Assembly (NCBI GenBank): GCA_004552155.1
Contig: SFPF01000006.1
Location: forward strand, 1 to 20,460
Origin: Bacteroidales bacterium
Lineage (GTDB): Bacteria; Bacteroidota; Bacteroidia; Bacteroidales; Bacteroidaceae
DNA: 20,460 nucleotides
Direction of reading: 5' to 3'
This document shows positions 1 through 7,497 of the stretch, one piece after another. Below the pieces are notes generated by a model. The model saw nothing but the letters and a program-made list of their open reading frames with translations. It was not told the DNA's origin and searched no databases. The translations under genes were made by a program, and so were the position numbers. Within the stretch, counting starts at the first letter, position 1; each line of letters begins with the position of its first letter.

Positions 1-360
1 TTGGTGATGCTGACGGGCGATGTGACTTATCTGATATTCCTTTTGGTGTATGGGGTTGACGGTTGCTGCACGATTGTCCATCGCATCATGCGTCATGAGA
101 ACTTGGGCGAGGCGCATAGGAAGCATGCCTATCAGTTGATGGCGAATGAGTTGAAAATCGGGCATGTGAAGATTTCGCTTTTCTATATGTGCCTGCAATT
201 GGCGATTTCCTTGGCATTTGTGCTTTGTGTGCCGAACACGGCATGGGCGCATTGGGCATACCTTATTGGTGCCTTGCTGCTTCTAACGGTTGTGTATGTT
301 CTCTTTATGAAGAAGTATTTTCATTTGCATGAAGCTTATCTGGCTTCACTCAACAAGTGA
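1..360 (+). CDS. C-terminal part of an undecaprenyl-phosphate sugar-1-phosphate transferase (WecA/MraY-like), 5' truncated by the window
   Basis: The reading frame is open from the first base and ends at TGA 358-360, leaving 119 residues of the C-terminus. The stretch YGVDGCCTIVHRI, followed by GEAHRKHAYQLMANEL, is typical of Bacteroidetes glycosyltransferase-family-4 enzymes related to WecA and MraY. These transfer a sugar-1-phosphate onto undecaprenyl phosphate at the inner membrane to start O-antigen or capsule synthesis. Three hydrophobic segments (about residues 8-22, 58-78 and 82-102) fit the last transmembrane helices. The end of the gene overlaps the convergent PIN gene by 11 bp. The context (cupin, GDP-fucose genes, cytidylyltransferase downstream) supports a polysaccharide role. 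Substrate specificity cannot be read from this fragment, and the true start lies outside the window. Confidence 0.8.
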   Translation: MVMLTGDVTYLIFLLVYGVDGCCTIVHRIMRHENLGEAHRKHAYQLMANELKIGHVKISLFYMCLQLAISLAFVLCVPNTAWAHWAYLIGALLLLTVVYVLFMKKYFHLHEAYLASLNK

Positions 361-766
361 GTATGTCCTTTTCGAGAATTGCTACCATTTCGGCAGGAGA
401 GATAACTTTTGGCGTAGCTGGAAAGTGTTTCAGGTTGCCTGTGACAAGGAAAGAGTTGTCTATACTTAATGAAACCTCATAGAATGGGCGGTCTTTCTCA
501 TCTGGCATATCGCCTGAGTAAGGGATGCGGTCAGTGTGAATGCCGTAATGGCAGATGTAATCAAGAATAAAAGTTATGCCTTCATCGGACAAATGAAATT
601 TCGGACGATGAAGGACTTCTGTATATTCTGCAAGAATCTCATCATTATATACGGGCTTAATATGTCCATTGAAGATGCCGGACACAACCTTAACTGTTGC
701 AGATTGGGGTTGTTTGCTGATTAAGGCAGAAACCAGCACGTTTGTGTCGATTACTGCGTATATCAT
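350..766 (-). CDS. PIN-domain toxin (putative toxin-antitoxin toxin component, COG1569 type)
   Basis: The 138-residue protein begins with the PIN signature YAVIDTNVLVSAL, with the first metal-binding Asp at D7. Further acidic residues follow at about E43 (YNDEILAEY) and D92 (DEKDRPFYE), and a VTGN segment at about 108-111, as expected for a Mg2+-dependent PIN ribonuclease. Family toxins cleave RNA and stop growth when free of antitoxin. The start codon overlaps the antitoxin stop in an ATGA arrangement (763-766), so the two genes are translationally coupled and transcribed leftward. The 3' end runs 11 bp into the convergent transferase gene. The length is normal and no key residue is missing, so it is probably intact. 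The RNA target is unknown. Confidence 0.85.
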   Translation of the reverse strand: MIYAVIDTNVLVSALISKQPQSATVKVVSGIFNGHIKPVYNDEILAEYTEVLHRPKFHLSDEGITFILDYICHYGIHTDRIPYSGDMPDEKDRPFYEVSLSIDNSFLVTGNLKHFPATPKVISPAEMVAILEKDILTC

Positions 767-1068
767 TGTTTGTCCCTTTTTGCTCCTCTTACTGCATTGA
801 TTTCCGCATTAATCTCTTCCAAATCCATTTCAGGCCCTGGACTTGACATTGCTTCTTTTCTCATATCGCGAAATGCTTCTATTGCTTTTTCGCGTATGCG
901 TTCATCATTGTCTGCGGCTATTGTGAAGGGAATGCTACGGTTGCGGACGACTGTGCGCACGAATACATTGATGGCAGTGTTGGCACTCATGCCAAACTGT
1001 TCGCAGAGTTGGTCGAATTTCGCTTTCTGTATAGAGTCTATACGGACGGTCATTGCGGTTTGTGCCAT
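763..1068 (-). CDS. RelB/DinJ-family ribbon-helix-helix antitoxin
   Basis: The 101-residue protein starts with AQTAMTVRIDSIQKAKFDQLCEQFG, a DinJ/RelB-like N-terminus: a short beta strand (MTVRID) then helices, including the MSANTAINVFVRTVVR segment typical of the RHH fold. The charged C-terminal half (about residues 55-101) would wrap the toxin. Such antitoxins neutralise the partner protein and repress their own promoter. It sits upstream of the PIN gene and overlaps it by four bases. DinJ/RelB proteins usually pair with RelE/YafQ-type toxins, so pairing with a PIN protein is less standard. A TAACTTTG -7 element lies about 43 bp upstream of the start. Confidence 0.8.
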   Translation of the reverse strand: MAQTAMTVRIDSIQKAKFDQLCEQFGMSANTAINVFVRTVVRNRSIPFTIAADNDERIREKAIEAFRDMRKEAMSSPGPEMDLEEINAEINAVRGAKRDKQ

Positions 1069-1110
1069 GATTCTTGTATTTTTACATGGTTAATACGCTT
1101 TATTTGGTAG

Positions 1111-1118
1111 CAAAGTTA
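1111..1118 (-). promoter_or_regulatory. Putative -7 element (TAnnTTTG) of the toxin-antitoxin operon
   Basis: Read on the reverse strand the bases are TAACTTTG, an exact match to the Bacteroidetes -7 consensus TAnnTTTG, placed about 43 bp before the antitoxin ATG. No convincing -33 TTTG is visible at the usual spacing. Confidence 0.45.
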
Positions 1119-1229
1119 AGGCAAAATGACGTAAATATAAAACGAATTGCATGAAAACTGCTTGACATTAGGCGAAATTTGCGAAAACATGACCTTGTAC
1201 TTGATTTTAATATCGAAAATCGAATAAAG

Positions 1230-1685
1230 ATGGAAACAATTGAAATTATCGAAATCAACGACAATCTGCTGGCGGCATTGCATCTGCAGGCTGAGGCCTC
1301 GGAGCGCAAACGCATGAACTATGATCTTCGGACTACTTCTGAGGACGGTTCGCAACGTATGCTGAATGCTCTGGAAGTAGGGACGAAAGTGCCTATTCAT
1401 AGGCATTTGGATACATCGGAGACTACGATTTGCCTGCATGGCTGTCTGGAGGTGGTGTTTTACGACTTACGCCCGAATGAAGACTGCGGCGGCCCTATAA
1501 TTGGGGATTGTGGAACTGTGCTGTCTGACGGTATGGAAGCTAATGTCTTTGAGCGGTATCGCGTAAGGCTCTGCCCACGCGAGGGGAAATATGGCGTGCA
1601 GATTCCGCTTGGGGCATGGCACTCGGTGATGGTGCATGAACCGAGTACTATCTTTGAGGCGAAGGACGGGAAATATCGGAAGTGA
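1230..1685 (+). CDS. WbuC-type cupin-fold metalloprotein of the polysaccharide locus
   Basis: The start is taken at ATG 1230 (METIEIIEIN...), giving 151 residues. An in-frame upstream ATG would add 17 residues that do not look like the family. The protein contains ASERKRMNYDLR, then a cupin motif with PIHRH (H57, H59), a third His at H70 (CLHGCLEVVFYD), and PLGAWHSVMVHEPSTIFEAKDGKY with H131. This pattern of metal-binding His residues and the closing segment matches the WbuC family, found in O-antigen and capsule clusters. The exact reaction of WbuC proteins is not established. It lies between the toxin-antitoxin pair and gmd, in the same direction as the sugar-nucleotide genes. It is probably intact. 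Confidence 0.75.
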   Translation: METIEIIEINDNLLAALHLQAEASERKRMNYDLRTTSEDGSQRMLNALEVGTKVPIHRHLDTSETTICLHGCLEVVFYDLRPNEDCGGPIIGDCGTVLSDGMEANVFERYRVRLCPREGKYGVQIPLGAWHSVMVHEPSTIFEAKDGKYRK

Positions 1686-1710
1686 ACAATATACCTGTTG
1701 GTTGTATTAC

Positions 1711-1951
1711 GATAAAAACCATGAAAAACCTCTTGTCCTGTGTGGGCCTATCGGCTTGCCTTATCGGATAAATCCCGAGCCTGAAAGTCTTCCGACTCTC
1801 GTCTCGTGCTTTCTCCGCTAAGGCGGCGGTCGATTCCCGCCCGCCCCACACAGAACAAGGAAAAAACAAGAAAAAACCCATTCTCAATGGATTACAAAAT
1901 ATGTGCGCTTTTTATGCATTAAGGTCTCACGTGTTTTTCATGGTTTTTATC
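1711..1951. repeat. 241-bp segment bounded by perfect 19-bp inverted repeats, with a nested 15-bp inverted repeat
   Basis: The left arm GATAAAAACCATGAAAAAC (1711-1729) is matched exactly, inverted, at 1933-1951. Inside it, CTTGTCCTGTGTGGG (1732-1746) pairs with 1845-1859 at 14 of 15 positions. A GGCGG/CCGCC hairpin with a 7-base loop lies at 1825-1841. The 388-bp space between the cupin gene and gmd holds no convincing gene; short ORFs here cross the inverted repeats and resemble no family. Candidate explanations are an invertible regulatory segment, a small non-autonomous mobile element, or a structured RNA. No clear target-site duplication is visible. Confidence 0.7.
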
Positions 1952-2024
1952 TAATATCATTGGATTATTTCAACCAGTGTTTTTATTATTATCAATCCAA
2001 GTAGGATAATAGACATTTTTATCA

Positions 2025-2032
2025 TAATTTTG
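2025..2032 (+). promoter_or_regulatory. Putative -7 element (TAATTTTG) for gmd
   Basis: TAATTTTG matches the TAnnTTTG consensus and ends 41 bp before the gmd ATG, just outside the 1711-1951 inverted-repeat segment. The usual upstream TTTG is not obvious, so the upstream part of the promoter is uncertain. Confidence 0.5.
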
Positions 2033-2073
2033 CAAGACAATAAAATTATTATCACCTAACACATTCTGAGTTT

Positions 2074-3165
2074 ATGGCAAAGAAAGCTTTGATTACGGGC
2101 GTGACGGGACAAGACGGTTCTTACCTCGCCGAGTTCCTAATGAATAAAGGATATGACGTGCACGGCACGATTCGCCGCTCGTCGGTGGATTACCGCGAGC
2201 GTATTGCGCATCTTGAAGGCAAGCCTAACTTCCACCTCCATTATGCCGATATGGGCGACTCTATGAGTATTATGCAGGTGGTGGCTAAGGTGCGCCCCGA
2301 CGAGATTTATAACCTTGCGGCGCAGAGCCATGTGCAGGTGAGTTTCGACGCGCCGGAGTTTACGGCCGACGTGGATGCCGTGGGCGTGCTGCGCGTGCTG
2401 GAAGCGGTGAGGCTGTGCGGGCTTGCCGACACCTGCCGCATCTATCAGGCTTCTACTTCCGAACTTTACGGAAAGGTGGAGGAAGTGCCGCAAAACGAAC
2501 TGACGCCGTTCCACCCTTACAGCCCTTACGCTGTGGCTAAGCTCTATGGTTTCTGGATTGTGAAGGAATACCGCGAGGCTTACAATATGTTCTGCTGCTC
2601 GGGCATTCTGTTCAACCACGAGAGCGAGCGGCGCGGCGAGACTTTCGTGACGCGCAAAATCACGCTTGCCGCAGCCCGCATTGCCCAAGGCAAGCAGGAG
2701 AAGCTCTATCTCGGCAACCTTTCTTCGCTGCGCGACTGGGGCTATGCCAAGGATTACGTGGAGTGTATGTGGCTTATCTTGCAGCATGAGCGTCCCGAGG
2801 ACTTCGTCATTGCCACCGGCGTGCAGCATTCTGTGCGCGAGTTCTGCTATCTGGCATTCAAGTATGCCGGCATCGAACTGGAATTTCAGGGCGAAGGACT
2901 TGATGAAAAGGGCATCGACAAGGCCACGGGCAAGGTGGTGGTTGAGGTGTCGCCCGACTTCTACCGTCCCACGGACGTTGTGAATCTTTGGGGCGACCCG
3001 TCGAAGGCTAAGAAGGAATTGGGCTGGAACCCGCAGACCACTTCGTTTGAGGAATTGGTGCGCATCATGGTGAAGCACGATATGCACAAGGTGGCTGTCG
3101 AGAATGTGGCCGATGCCCTGCGCGTCAATCTTGCGGAATATCTGGAAAAGGGTATCGTGAAATAA
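2074..3165 (+). CDS. gmd: GDP-mannose 4,6-dehydratase
   Basis: This 363-residue short-chain dehydrogenase converts GDP-D-mannose to GDP-4-keto-6-deoxy-mannose in the cytoplasm, the first step to GDP-L-fucose. The N-terminus MAKKALITGVTGQDGSYLAEF carries the NADP-binding GxxGxxG loop (G9, G12, G15) in the GMD-specific form TGQDGSYL. The catalytic elements are STSE at about 127-130 and Y152-x3-K156 (PYAVAK). The segment ESERRGETFVTRKIT is also diagnostic of the family. Length is as expected and the frame is intact. It is followed 16 bp later by fcl, the next enzyme, so the two form an operon. GC is high, like the housekeeping genes and unlike the cytidylyltransferase and epimerase further downstream. 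Confidence 0.96.
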   Translation: MAKKALITGVTGQDGSYLAEFLMNKGYDVHGTIRRSSVDYRERIAHLEGKPNFHLHYADMGDSMSIMQVVAKVRPDEIYNLAAQSHVQVSFDAPEFTADVDAVGVLRVLEAVRLCGLADTCRIYQASTSELYGKVEEVPQNELTPFHPYSPYAVAKLYGFWIVKEYREAYNMFCCSGILFNHESERRGETFVTRKITLAAARIAQGKQEKLYLGNLSSLRDWGYAKDYVECMWLILQHERPEDFVIATGVQHSVREFCYLAFKYAGIELEFQGEGLDEKGIDKATGKVVVEVSPDFYRPTDVVNLWGDPSKAKKELGWNPQTTSFEELVRIMVKHDMHKVAVENVADALRVNLAEYLEKGIVK

Positions 3166-3181
3166 GCGGGAGGTAGTTTCG

Positions 3182-4284
3182 ATGTTGGAAAAAGATACTA
3201 AGATTTTCGTGGCGGGCCACAACGGCCTTGTCGGCTCTGCCATTTGGAACAACCTGAAACAGCCCTCGTGGGGCGTAGCCACCGCGAACTGGATTTGCTG
3301 GACGCTGCTGCCGTGAAGCGCTTCTTCGACGAGGAACGCCCCGAAGCGGTGGTGCTGGCTGCGGCTCACGTGGGCGGCATCATGGCGAACCTGCAATACC
3401 GCGCGGACTTTATCTATCAGAATTTGCAGATCCAGCAAAACGTCATCGGCGAGAGTTTCCGCCACGGCGTGCAGAAACTTCTGTTTCTCGGCTCTACCTG
3501 CATCTATCCCCGCGAAGCGCCGCAGCCTATGACGGAGGACTGCCTGCTCACCTCGCCGCTCGAATATACCAACGAGCCTTATGCCATTGCGAAGATTGCG
3601 GGGCTGAAGATGTGCGAGAGTTTCAATCTGCAATATGGCACTAACTATATTGCCGTGATGCCGACGAACCTCTATGGGCCTAACGATAATTTCCATCTTG
3701 AAAATTCTCACGTGCTGCCGGCTATGATCCGCAAGATCTATCTTGCCAAATGCCTCAACGAGGGCGACTGGCAGGCGGTGCGCCGCGACCTTGACCTGCG
3801 CCCTGTAGAGGGCGTGGACGGCACGGCCTCCGAGCAGGCTATACTGGAAAAACTGGCCCGCTTCGGCATTCGCCCGGAGAGCGTGACGCTGTGGGGCACG
3901 GGGCGGCCGATGCGCGAGTTCCTGTGGAGCGAGGAGATGGCCGATGCCAGCGTGCACGTGCTGCTGAACGTGGATTTCAAGGACACGTATGACGCTTCTG
4001 CCAAGAATGCGGACGGCATAGTCGAGGTGCGCAACTGCCACATCAATGTGGGCACGGGCAAGGAGATTTCTATCCGCGAGTGCGCCGAAAAGATTATGGC
4101 GGAGATTGGCTTCAAGGGCGAGCTGCTCTGGGACAGTTCAAAGCCCGACGGCACTCTGAAGAAACTCACCGACGTGAGCAAACTGCACCGCCTCGGCTGG
4201 CACCACAAGATTGAAATCGACGAGGGCATTCATCGCCTTTACGAGTGGTACAAGCAGGGCATCTGCATCAACCATAAGCAGTAA
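3182..4284 (+). pseudogene. fcl: GDP-L-fucose synthase, frameshifted by a small N-terminal deletion
   Basis: GDP-L-fucose synthase does the epimerase/reductase step after gmd. ATG 3182, with GGGAGG upstream, opens MLEKDTKIFVAGHNGLVGSA, a normal start with GxxGxxG, but that frame stops at TGA 3314-3316. The rest of the enzyme (LVGRSHRELDLLDAAAV through WHHKIEIDEG) is in the -1 frame from about 3265 to TAA 4284. It includes GSTCIYP and YAIAK, the catalytic motifs. Family members have about seven residues between NNL and LVGR, where only eight bases remain, so a deletion near 13 bp around 3257-3264 would explain the shift. Starting at TTG 3244 would restore a long frame but without the nucleotide-binding loop. 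As given, the gene is broken; an assembly error is the alternative. Confidence 0.85.
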
Positions 4285-4302
4285 TTTAGCATATTCCCAA
4301 CT

Positions 4303-5031
4303 ATGAATATCGGTGTGATTTTTGCCGGTGGGGCGGGCACTCGGATGAATACCAAGTCGCGCCCCAAGCAGTTTTTGGAACTGGGCGGTAAACCAATAAT
4401 CATTTATACGTTAGAGCTCTTTGATAATCACCCGGAGATTGACGGGGTGGTTGTAGTGTGCCTTGAAAGCTGGATACCGTTCCTTTGGAAGATGCTTAAG
4501 AAATTTGAAATCAGTAAGGTGCTAAAAGTAGTGGCAGGAGGGGCAACGGGTCAAGAGTCTATCTATAAGGGACTGTGTGCAGCCGAGGAGTTTGCTCGCG
4601 ATAGAGGGGACGGCGATGACATAGTGCTGATTCATGATGGCGTGCGCCCGTTGATTACCGAAGAGACAATCTCTGAAAATATAGCCAAGGTGCGCGAATG
4701 CGGCAGTTGCATTACTTGTGTGCCTGCCATCGAGACCGTAATCATCAATCAGCACGATGGCTCTTTGGAAATTCCGCGTCGCTCTGATTGCCTTATGGCA
4801 AGAGCACCGCAAAGTTTTTATCTGAAGGACATCATCGATGCCCATAGGAGAAACTATGCAGAAGGGGGTATTGATTTTATAGATTCCTGTTCTCTGATGA
4901 GTCATTATGGCAAAAAGTTGGGTTTGGTACAAGGACCGATGGAAAACATCAAGATTACCACGCCAAGCGATTTCTTTGTGCTGCGTGCTATGATTGAGGT
5001 GCGAGAAAATCAGCAAATATTCGGTTTTTAG
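4303..5031 (+). CDS. TarI/IspD-family cytidylyltransferase, probably making a CDP-polyol or CDP-sugar for surface polysaccharide
   Basis: The 242-residue protein has the nucleotidyltransferase loop FAGGAGTRMNTKSRPKQFLEL near the N-terminus (G9-G12, R14, K22). It also has IHDGVRPLI at about residue 109 and MARAPQSF and KITTPSDFFVLRAM later. IspD of the isoprenoid pathway usually reads HDAARP at the second motif. HDGVRP is the form seen in TarI-type ribitol-5-phosphate cytidylyltransferases, so a capsule or teichoic-like role is more likely than isoprenoid synthesis. It starts 18 bp after fcl and is followed four bases later by the epimerase frame, an arrangement like TarI/TarJ or Bcs1-type pairs. 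GC is lower than in gmd, suggesting a separate origin. The substrate is inferred. Confidence 0.8.
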   Translation: MNIGVIFAGGAGTRMNTKSRPKQFLELGGKPIIIYTLELFDNHPEIDGVVVVCLESWIPFLWKMLKKFEISKVLKVVAGGATGQESIYKGLCAAEEFARDRGDGDDIVLIHDGVRPLITEETISENIAKVRECGSCITCVPAIETVIINQHDGSLEIPRRSDCLMARAPQSFYLKDIIDAHRRNYAEGGIDFIDSCSLMSHYGKKLGLVQGPMENIKITTPSDFFVLRAMIEVRENQQIFGF

Positions 5032-5035
5032 GGTT

Positions 5036-6000
5036 ATGAAAAAGATATTGTTGGAAGATGTCCGGGATTTTTCCAAATACTTTGAACTTTCAGACGCGCT
5101 GGCAGGCAGTAAGTTTCTGATAACTGGTGCGACGGGGTTGATTGGGTCTGTCTTGGTGCGGTGTCTTTTGGCTTTGGAAAATGATATAGAGGTGGTATGC
5201 CCGGTGCGCAATCTCGCGAAAGCTCAGGCAATGTTTTGCGATGTCTCGGGCGAACTTTGTCTGGTGGAGAGCGAGTTGCAAGATTTTTTAGAAGGGTTGA
5301 ATGAGGAGGACGCTTACGATTATATTGTTCATTGTGCCAGCCCGACTTCTGGAAAATATATTATCGAGCACCCCGCCGAGACCTATATTTTTGCAATGGA
5401 GACCACTCATGCCATTCTTGAATATGCCCGTAAACGGAAGATTCGAGGGGTGGTGTATCTGTCTTCGTTGGAGTATTATGGCCAAAATTTCGACGATAAG
5501 ATTATTACAGAAGATTTTCAAGGTTATATTGACAACATGTCTCCGCGCAGCGCGTATCCTTTGGGTAAGCGGGCGGCGGAATTCCTGTGTGCAGCTTATG
5601 CAGCGCAATTTGGTGTGAATGTTAAGGTTGCAAGGCTTACGCAGACTTTCGGGGCTGGTGTGGCAAGATTGTGCTCCACACAACGGGCGAGTCTGCTAAG
5701 CCCTATTGCTATTCTACGGACTCTGTTTCTGCCATTCTATACATTCTTTTGCGGGGAGAAAGGGGCGGGGCTTACAATGTGGCGAATGAAGAGACCTATA
5801 TATCAATAAAAGATTTGGCTCTCTTTCTACGCGACACTTTCAATCCCGGCATAAAGGTGCGCGTTGAGGCGCATCCCGAGATGGGTTATGCGCCTGTTAC
5901 AAAACTCCGACTCTCAGCAAAGAAATTATCGGCATTGGGCTGGAAACCGAGATATGGATTGAAAGAACAGTTTGAGCGGTTGATTGCTTCTTTTAAATAA
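5036..6000 (+). pseudogene. NAD-dependent epimerase/dehydratase (extended SDR), frameshifted by an internal deletion
   Basis: ATG 5036 starts MKKILLEDVRDFSKYFEL. The protein then shows the Rossmann loop GATGLIGS (G31, G34, G37), SSLEYYG (S143-S144) and Y174-x3-K178 (YPLGK), all normal for UDP- or dTDP-sugar epimerases and decarboxylases. After TFGAGV (about 5660) this frame continues into nonsense and stops at 5809. The true C-terminus (IVLHTTGESAKPYCY through FERLIASFK) is in the next frame and ends at 6000. In relatives about 20 residues separate these parts, so roughly 60 bp (net length 1 mod 3) has been lost near 5660-5666. It follows the cytidylyltransferase by four bases and probably acted on the same nucleotide sugar. 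A misassembly could also produce this. Confidence 0.8.
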
Positions 6001-6014
6001 TTGTGCGGGGAGCG

Positions 6015-6044
6015 ATTGCGGCTTTGAAACTTTTGCTAATTTTG
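6015..6044 (+). promoter_or_regulatory. Putative metY promoter (TTG and TAATTTTG)
   Basis: TAATTTTG at 6037-6044 fits the Bacteroidetes -7 element. ATTG at 6015-6018 lies 18 bp upstream, near the expected -33 position. The metY ATG is 53 bp downstream of the -7 element. This supports choosing ATG 6097 and rejecting the in-frame upstream start at 6049. Confidence 0.5.
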
Positions 6045-6096
6045 TACCGTGAAAGTTGAGTTTCGCTTACATTTTATTACTAAAAACATAGAAACT

Positions 6097-7386
6097 ATGG
6101 ACAAAAAGAAACTACATTTCGAAACGTTGCAACTGCACGTGGGGCAGGAGCAGCCCGACCCCGCCACCGATGCCCGCGCGGTGCCTATTTATCAGACTAC
6201 TTCTTATGTGTTCCGCAACTCGCAGCATGCAGCCGACCGTTTTGCGTTGCGCGATGCTGGCAATATCTACGGTCGCCTCACCAATTCCACTCAGGCAGTC
6301 TTCGAGGAGCGCATGGCGGCCTTGGAGGGCGGCGTGGCTGCCTTGGCTGTGGCGAGCGGCGCGGCGGCTGTGACCTATGCTTTGCAAAATCTCCTCGGAC
6401 CGGGCGACCACATCGTGGCGGCCGACAACCTCTACGGCGGTTCGTTCAACCTGATTACGCACACGCTGGCAGCGCAGGGCGTTTCTTTCACCATTCTCAA
6501 CGTGAACGACCTCGATGCCCTCGATGCTGCCATTATGCCCAATACTAAGGTGGTGTATGCCGAAACGTTCGGCAACCCTAACTCCGATGTTACGAACCTT
6601 GACGCAGTGGCTGCCGTGGCGCACAAGCATGGTGTGCCTTTCGTGGTGGACAATACCTTCGGCACGCCGTTCCTGATTCGCCCCATTGAGCACGGCGCCG
6701 ATGTGGTGGTGCACAGTGCCACGAAGTTCATAGGCGGCCACGGCACGAGCCTCGGCGGCGTGATTGTGGACGGCGGCACGTTCGACTGGAAGGCGCAGCC
6801 CGACAAGTATCCCACGCTGGCAAAACCTGACCCTTCCTATCACGGCGCAGTGTTTGCCGACGTGGCAGGCGTGGCGGCTTTTGTGACGCGTATCCGTGCC
6901 GTCATCTTGCGCGACACCGGCGCAGCTATTTCCCCGTTCAACGCCTTTATCTTGCTGCAAGGTCTGGAAACGTTGTCGCTGCGCGTGGAGCGGCACGTTG
7001 AGAATGCCCTGAAGGTGGTGCAGTTCCTCGCCGCCCACCCGAAGGTGAGCCGCGTGAACCATCCCTCGCTGCCTTCTCACCCCGACCACGCCCTTTACAA
7101 TAAATATTTCCCCAACGGCGGCGGCAGCATTTTCACGTTTGAGATAAAAGGCGATGAACAGACGGCATGGAAGTTTATCGACTCGCTCGAAATCTTCTCG
7201 CTGCTTGCCAACGTGGCCGACGTGAAGAGCCTTGTGATTCACCCTTATACGACCACGCATTCTCAGATGACTCCCGAAGAGCTGGAACAGCAGCACATCA
7301 CACCTTCGACCATTCGCCTCAGCATCGGCACGGAGCATATCGATGACATTATTGCCGACCTATCGCAGGCTTTTGACAAGTGTTAG
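6097..7386 (+). CDS. metY: O-acetylhomoserine sulfhydrylase (aminocarboxypropyltransferase), PLP enzyme
   Basis: The 429-residue protein belongs to the Cys/Met metabolism PLP family. It would form homocysteine from O-acetylhomoserine and sulfide in the cytoplasm. The start MDKKKLHFETLQLHVGQ at ATG 6097 is the usual family start; the 16 residues before it are not conserved. The PLP lysine is K210 in VVHSATKFIGGHGTSLGG. Other family marks are YGRLTNST (58-65), PGDHIVAADNLYGG (102-115), AETFGNPNSDVTNLDA (155-170) and DVKSLVIHPYTTTHSQM near the C-terminus. The length (about 430 residues, with an insert around DWKAQPDKYPTLAKPDPSYHG) favours MetY over cystathionine gamma-synthase or MetB. It has its own promoter and a strong terminator, so it is probably monocistronic and unrelated to the upstream polysaccharide genes. 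Confidence 0.93.
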   Translation: MDKKKLHFETLQLHVGQEQPDPATDARAVPIYQTTSYVFRNSQHAADRFALRDAGNIYGRLTNSTQAVFEERMAALEGGVAALAVASGAAAVTYALQNLLGPGDHIVAADNLYGGSFNLITHTLAAQGVSFTILNVNDLDALDAAIMPNTKVVYAETFGNPNSDVTNLDAVAAVAHKHGVPFVVDNTFGTPFLIRPIEHGADVVVHSATKFIGGHGTSLGGVIVDGGTFDWKAQPDKYPTLAKPDPSYHGAVFADVAGVAAFVTRIRAVILRDTGAAISPFNAFILLQGLETLSLRVERHVENALKVVQFLAAHPKVSRVNHPSLPSHPDHALYNKYFPNGGGSIFTFEIKGDEQTAWKFIDSLEIFSLLANVADVKSLVIHPYTTTHSQMTPEELEQQHITPSTIRLSIGTEHIDDIIADLSQAFDKC

Positions 7387-7399
7387 GCTGTTTGAATTA

Positions 7400-7440
7400 T
7401 AGACAAGTTTACTCGTTAACTTGTTAACTTGTTTACTAAA
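7400..7440 (-). repeat. Octamer tandem repeat array, copy 1
   Basis: Read on the reverse strand this is AGTAAACA AGTTAACA AGTTAACG AGTAAACT, four 8-bp units of the AGTAAACR family. It begins about 14 bp after the metY stop and runs into the terminator hairpin. The same family occurs at 8778, 9989, 11662, 16770 and 19859. Confidence 0.8.
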
Positions 7441-7485
7441 AAATATGCCGGACTGCCCTCTTGGGCGGTCCGGCATATTTTTTAT
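7441..7485. terminator. Strong bidirectional rho-independent terminator between metY and the reverse-strand outer-membrane gene
   Basis: Bases 7441-7458 and 7463-7480 form an 18-bp stem with one G-U pair and a TCTT loop. There is an A tract on the left and a T tract on the right. It can end both the forward metY transcript and the convergent reverse-strand gene ending at 7498. Confidence 0.92.
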
Positions 7486-7497
7486 ATCAAGCCTTCA

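Noticed and set aside
1738..1851. tRNA gene suggested by a T-arm-like hairpin and acceptor-like ending
   Set aside because: The span is about 110 bases, the D and anticodon arms cannot be drawn, and the loop reads TCGATTC rather than a normal T loop. It is kept only as a structured repeat.
3250..3270. Programmed ribosomal frameshift in fcl
   Set aside because: There is no slippery heptamer, and several family residues are missing at the junction, which a frameshift would not restore.
2137..4041. Very long reverse-strand open frame (634 codons) opposite gmd and fcl
   Set aside because: Its protein is a His/Arg/Val-rich shadow with no recognisable domain, and the forward frames carry clear enzyme motifs. 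It arises from high-GC codon use on the other strand. The same applies to the long reverse frames opposite metY (6112-7338), pepP (14192-15325) and rpn (12579-13559).
3244..4284. Functional fcl starting at TTG 3244
   Set aside because: This start would remove the GxxGxxG nucleotide-binding loop, which is present in another frame with a good ATG and GGGAGG at 3182.
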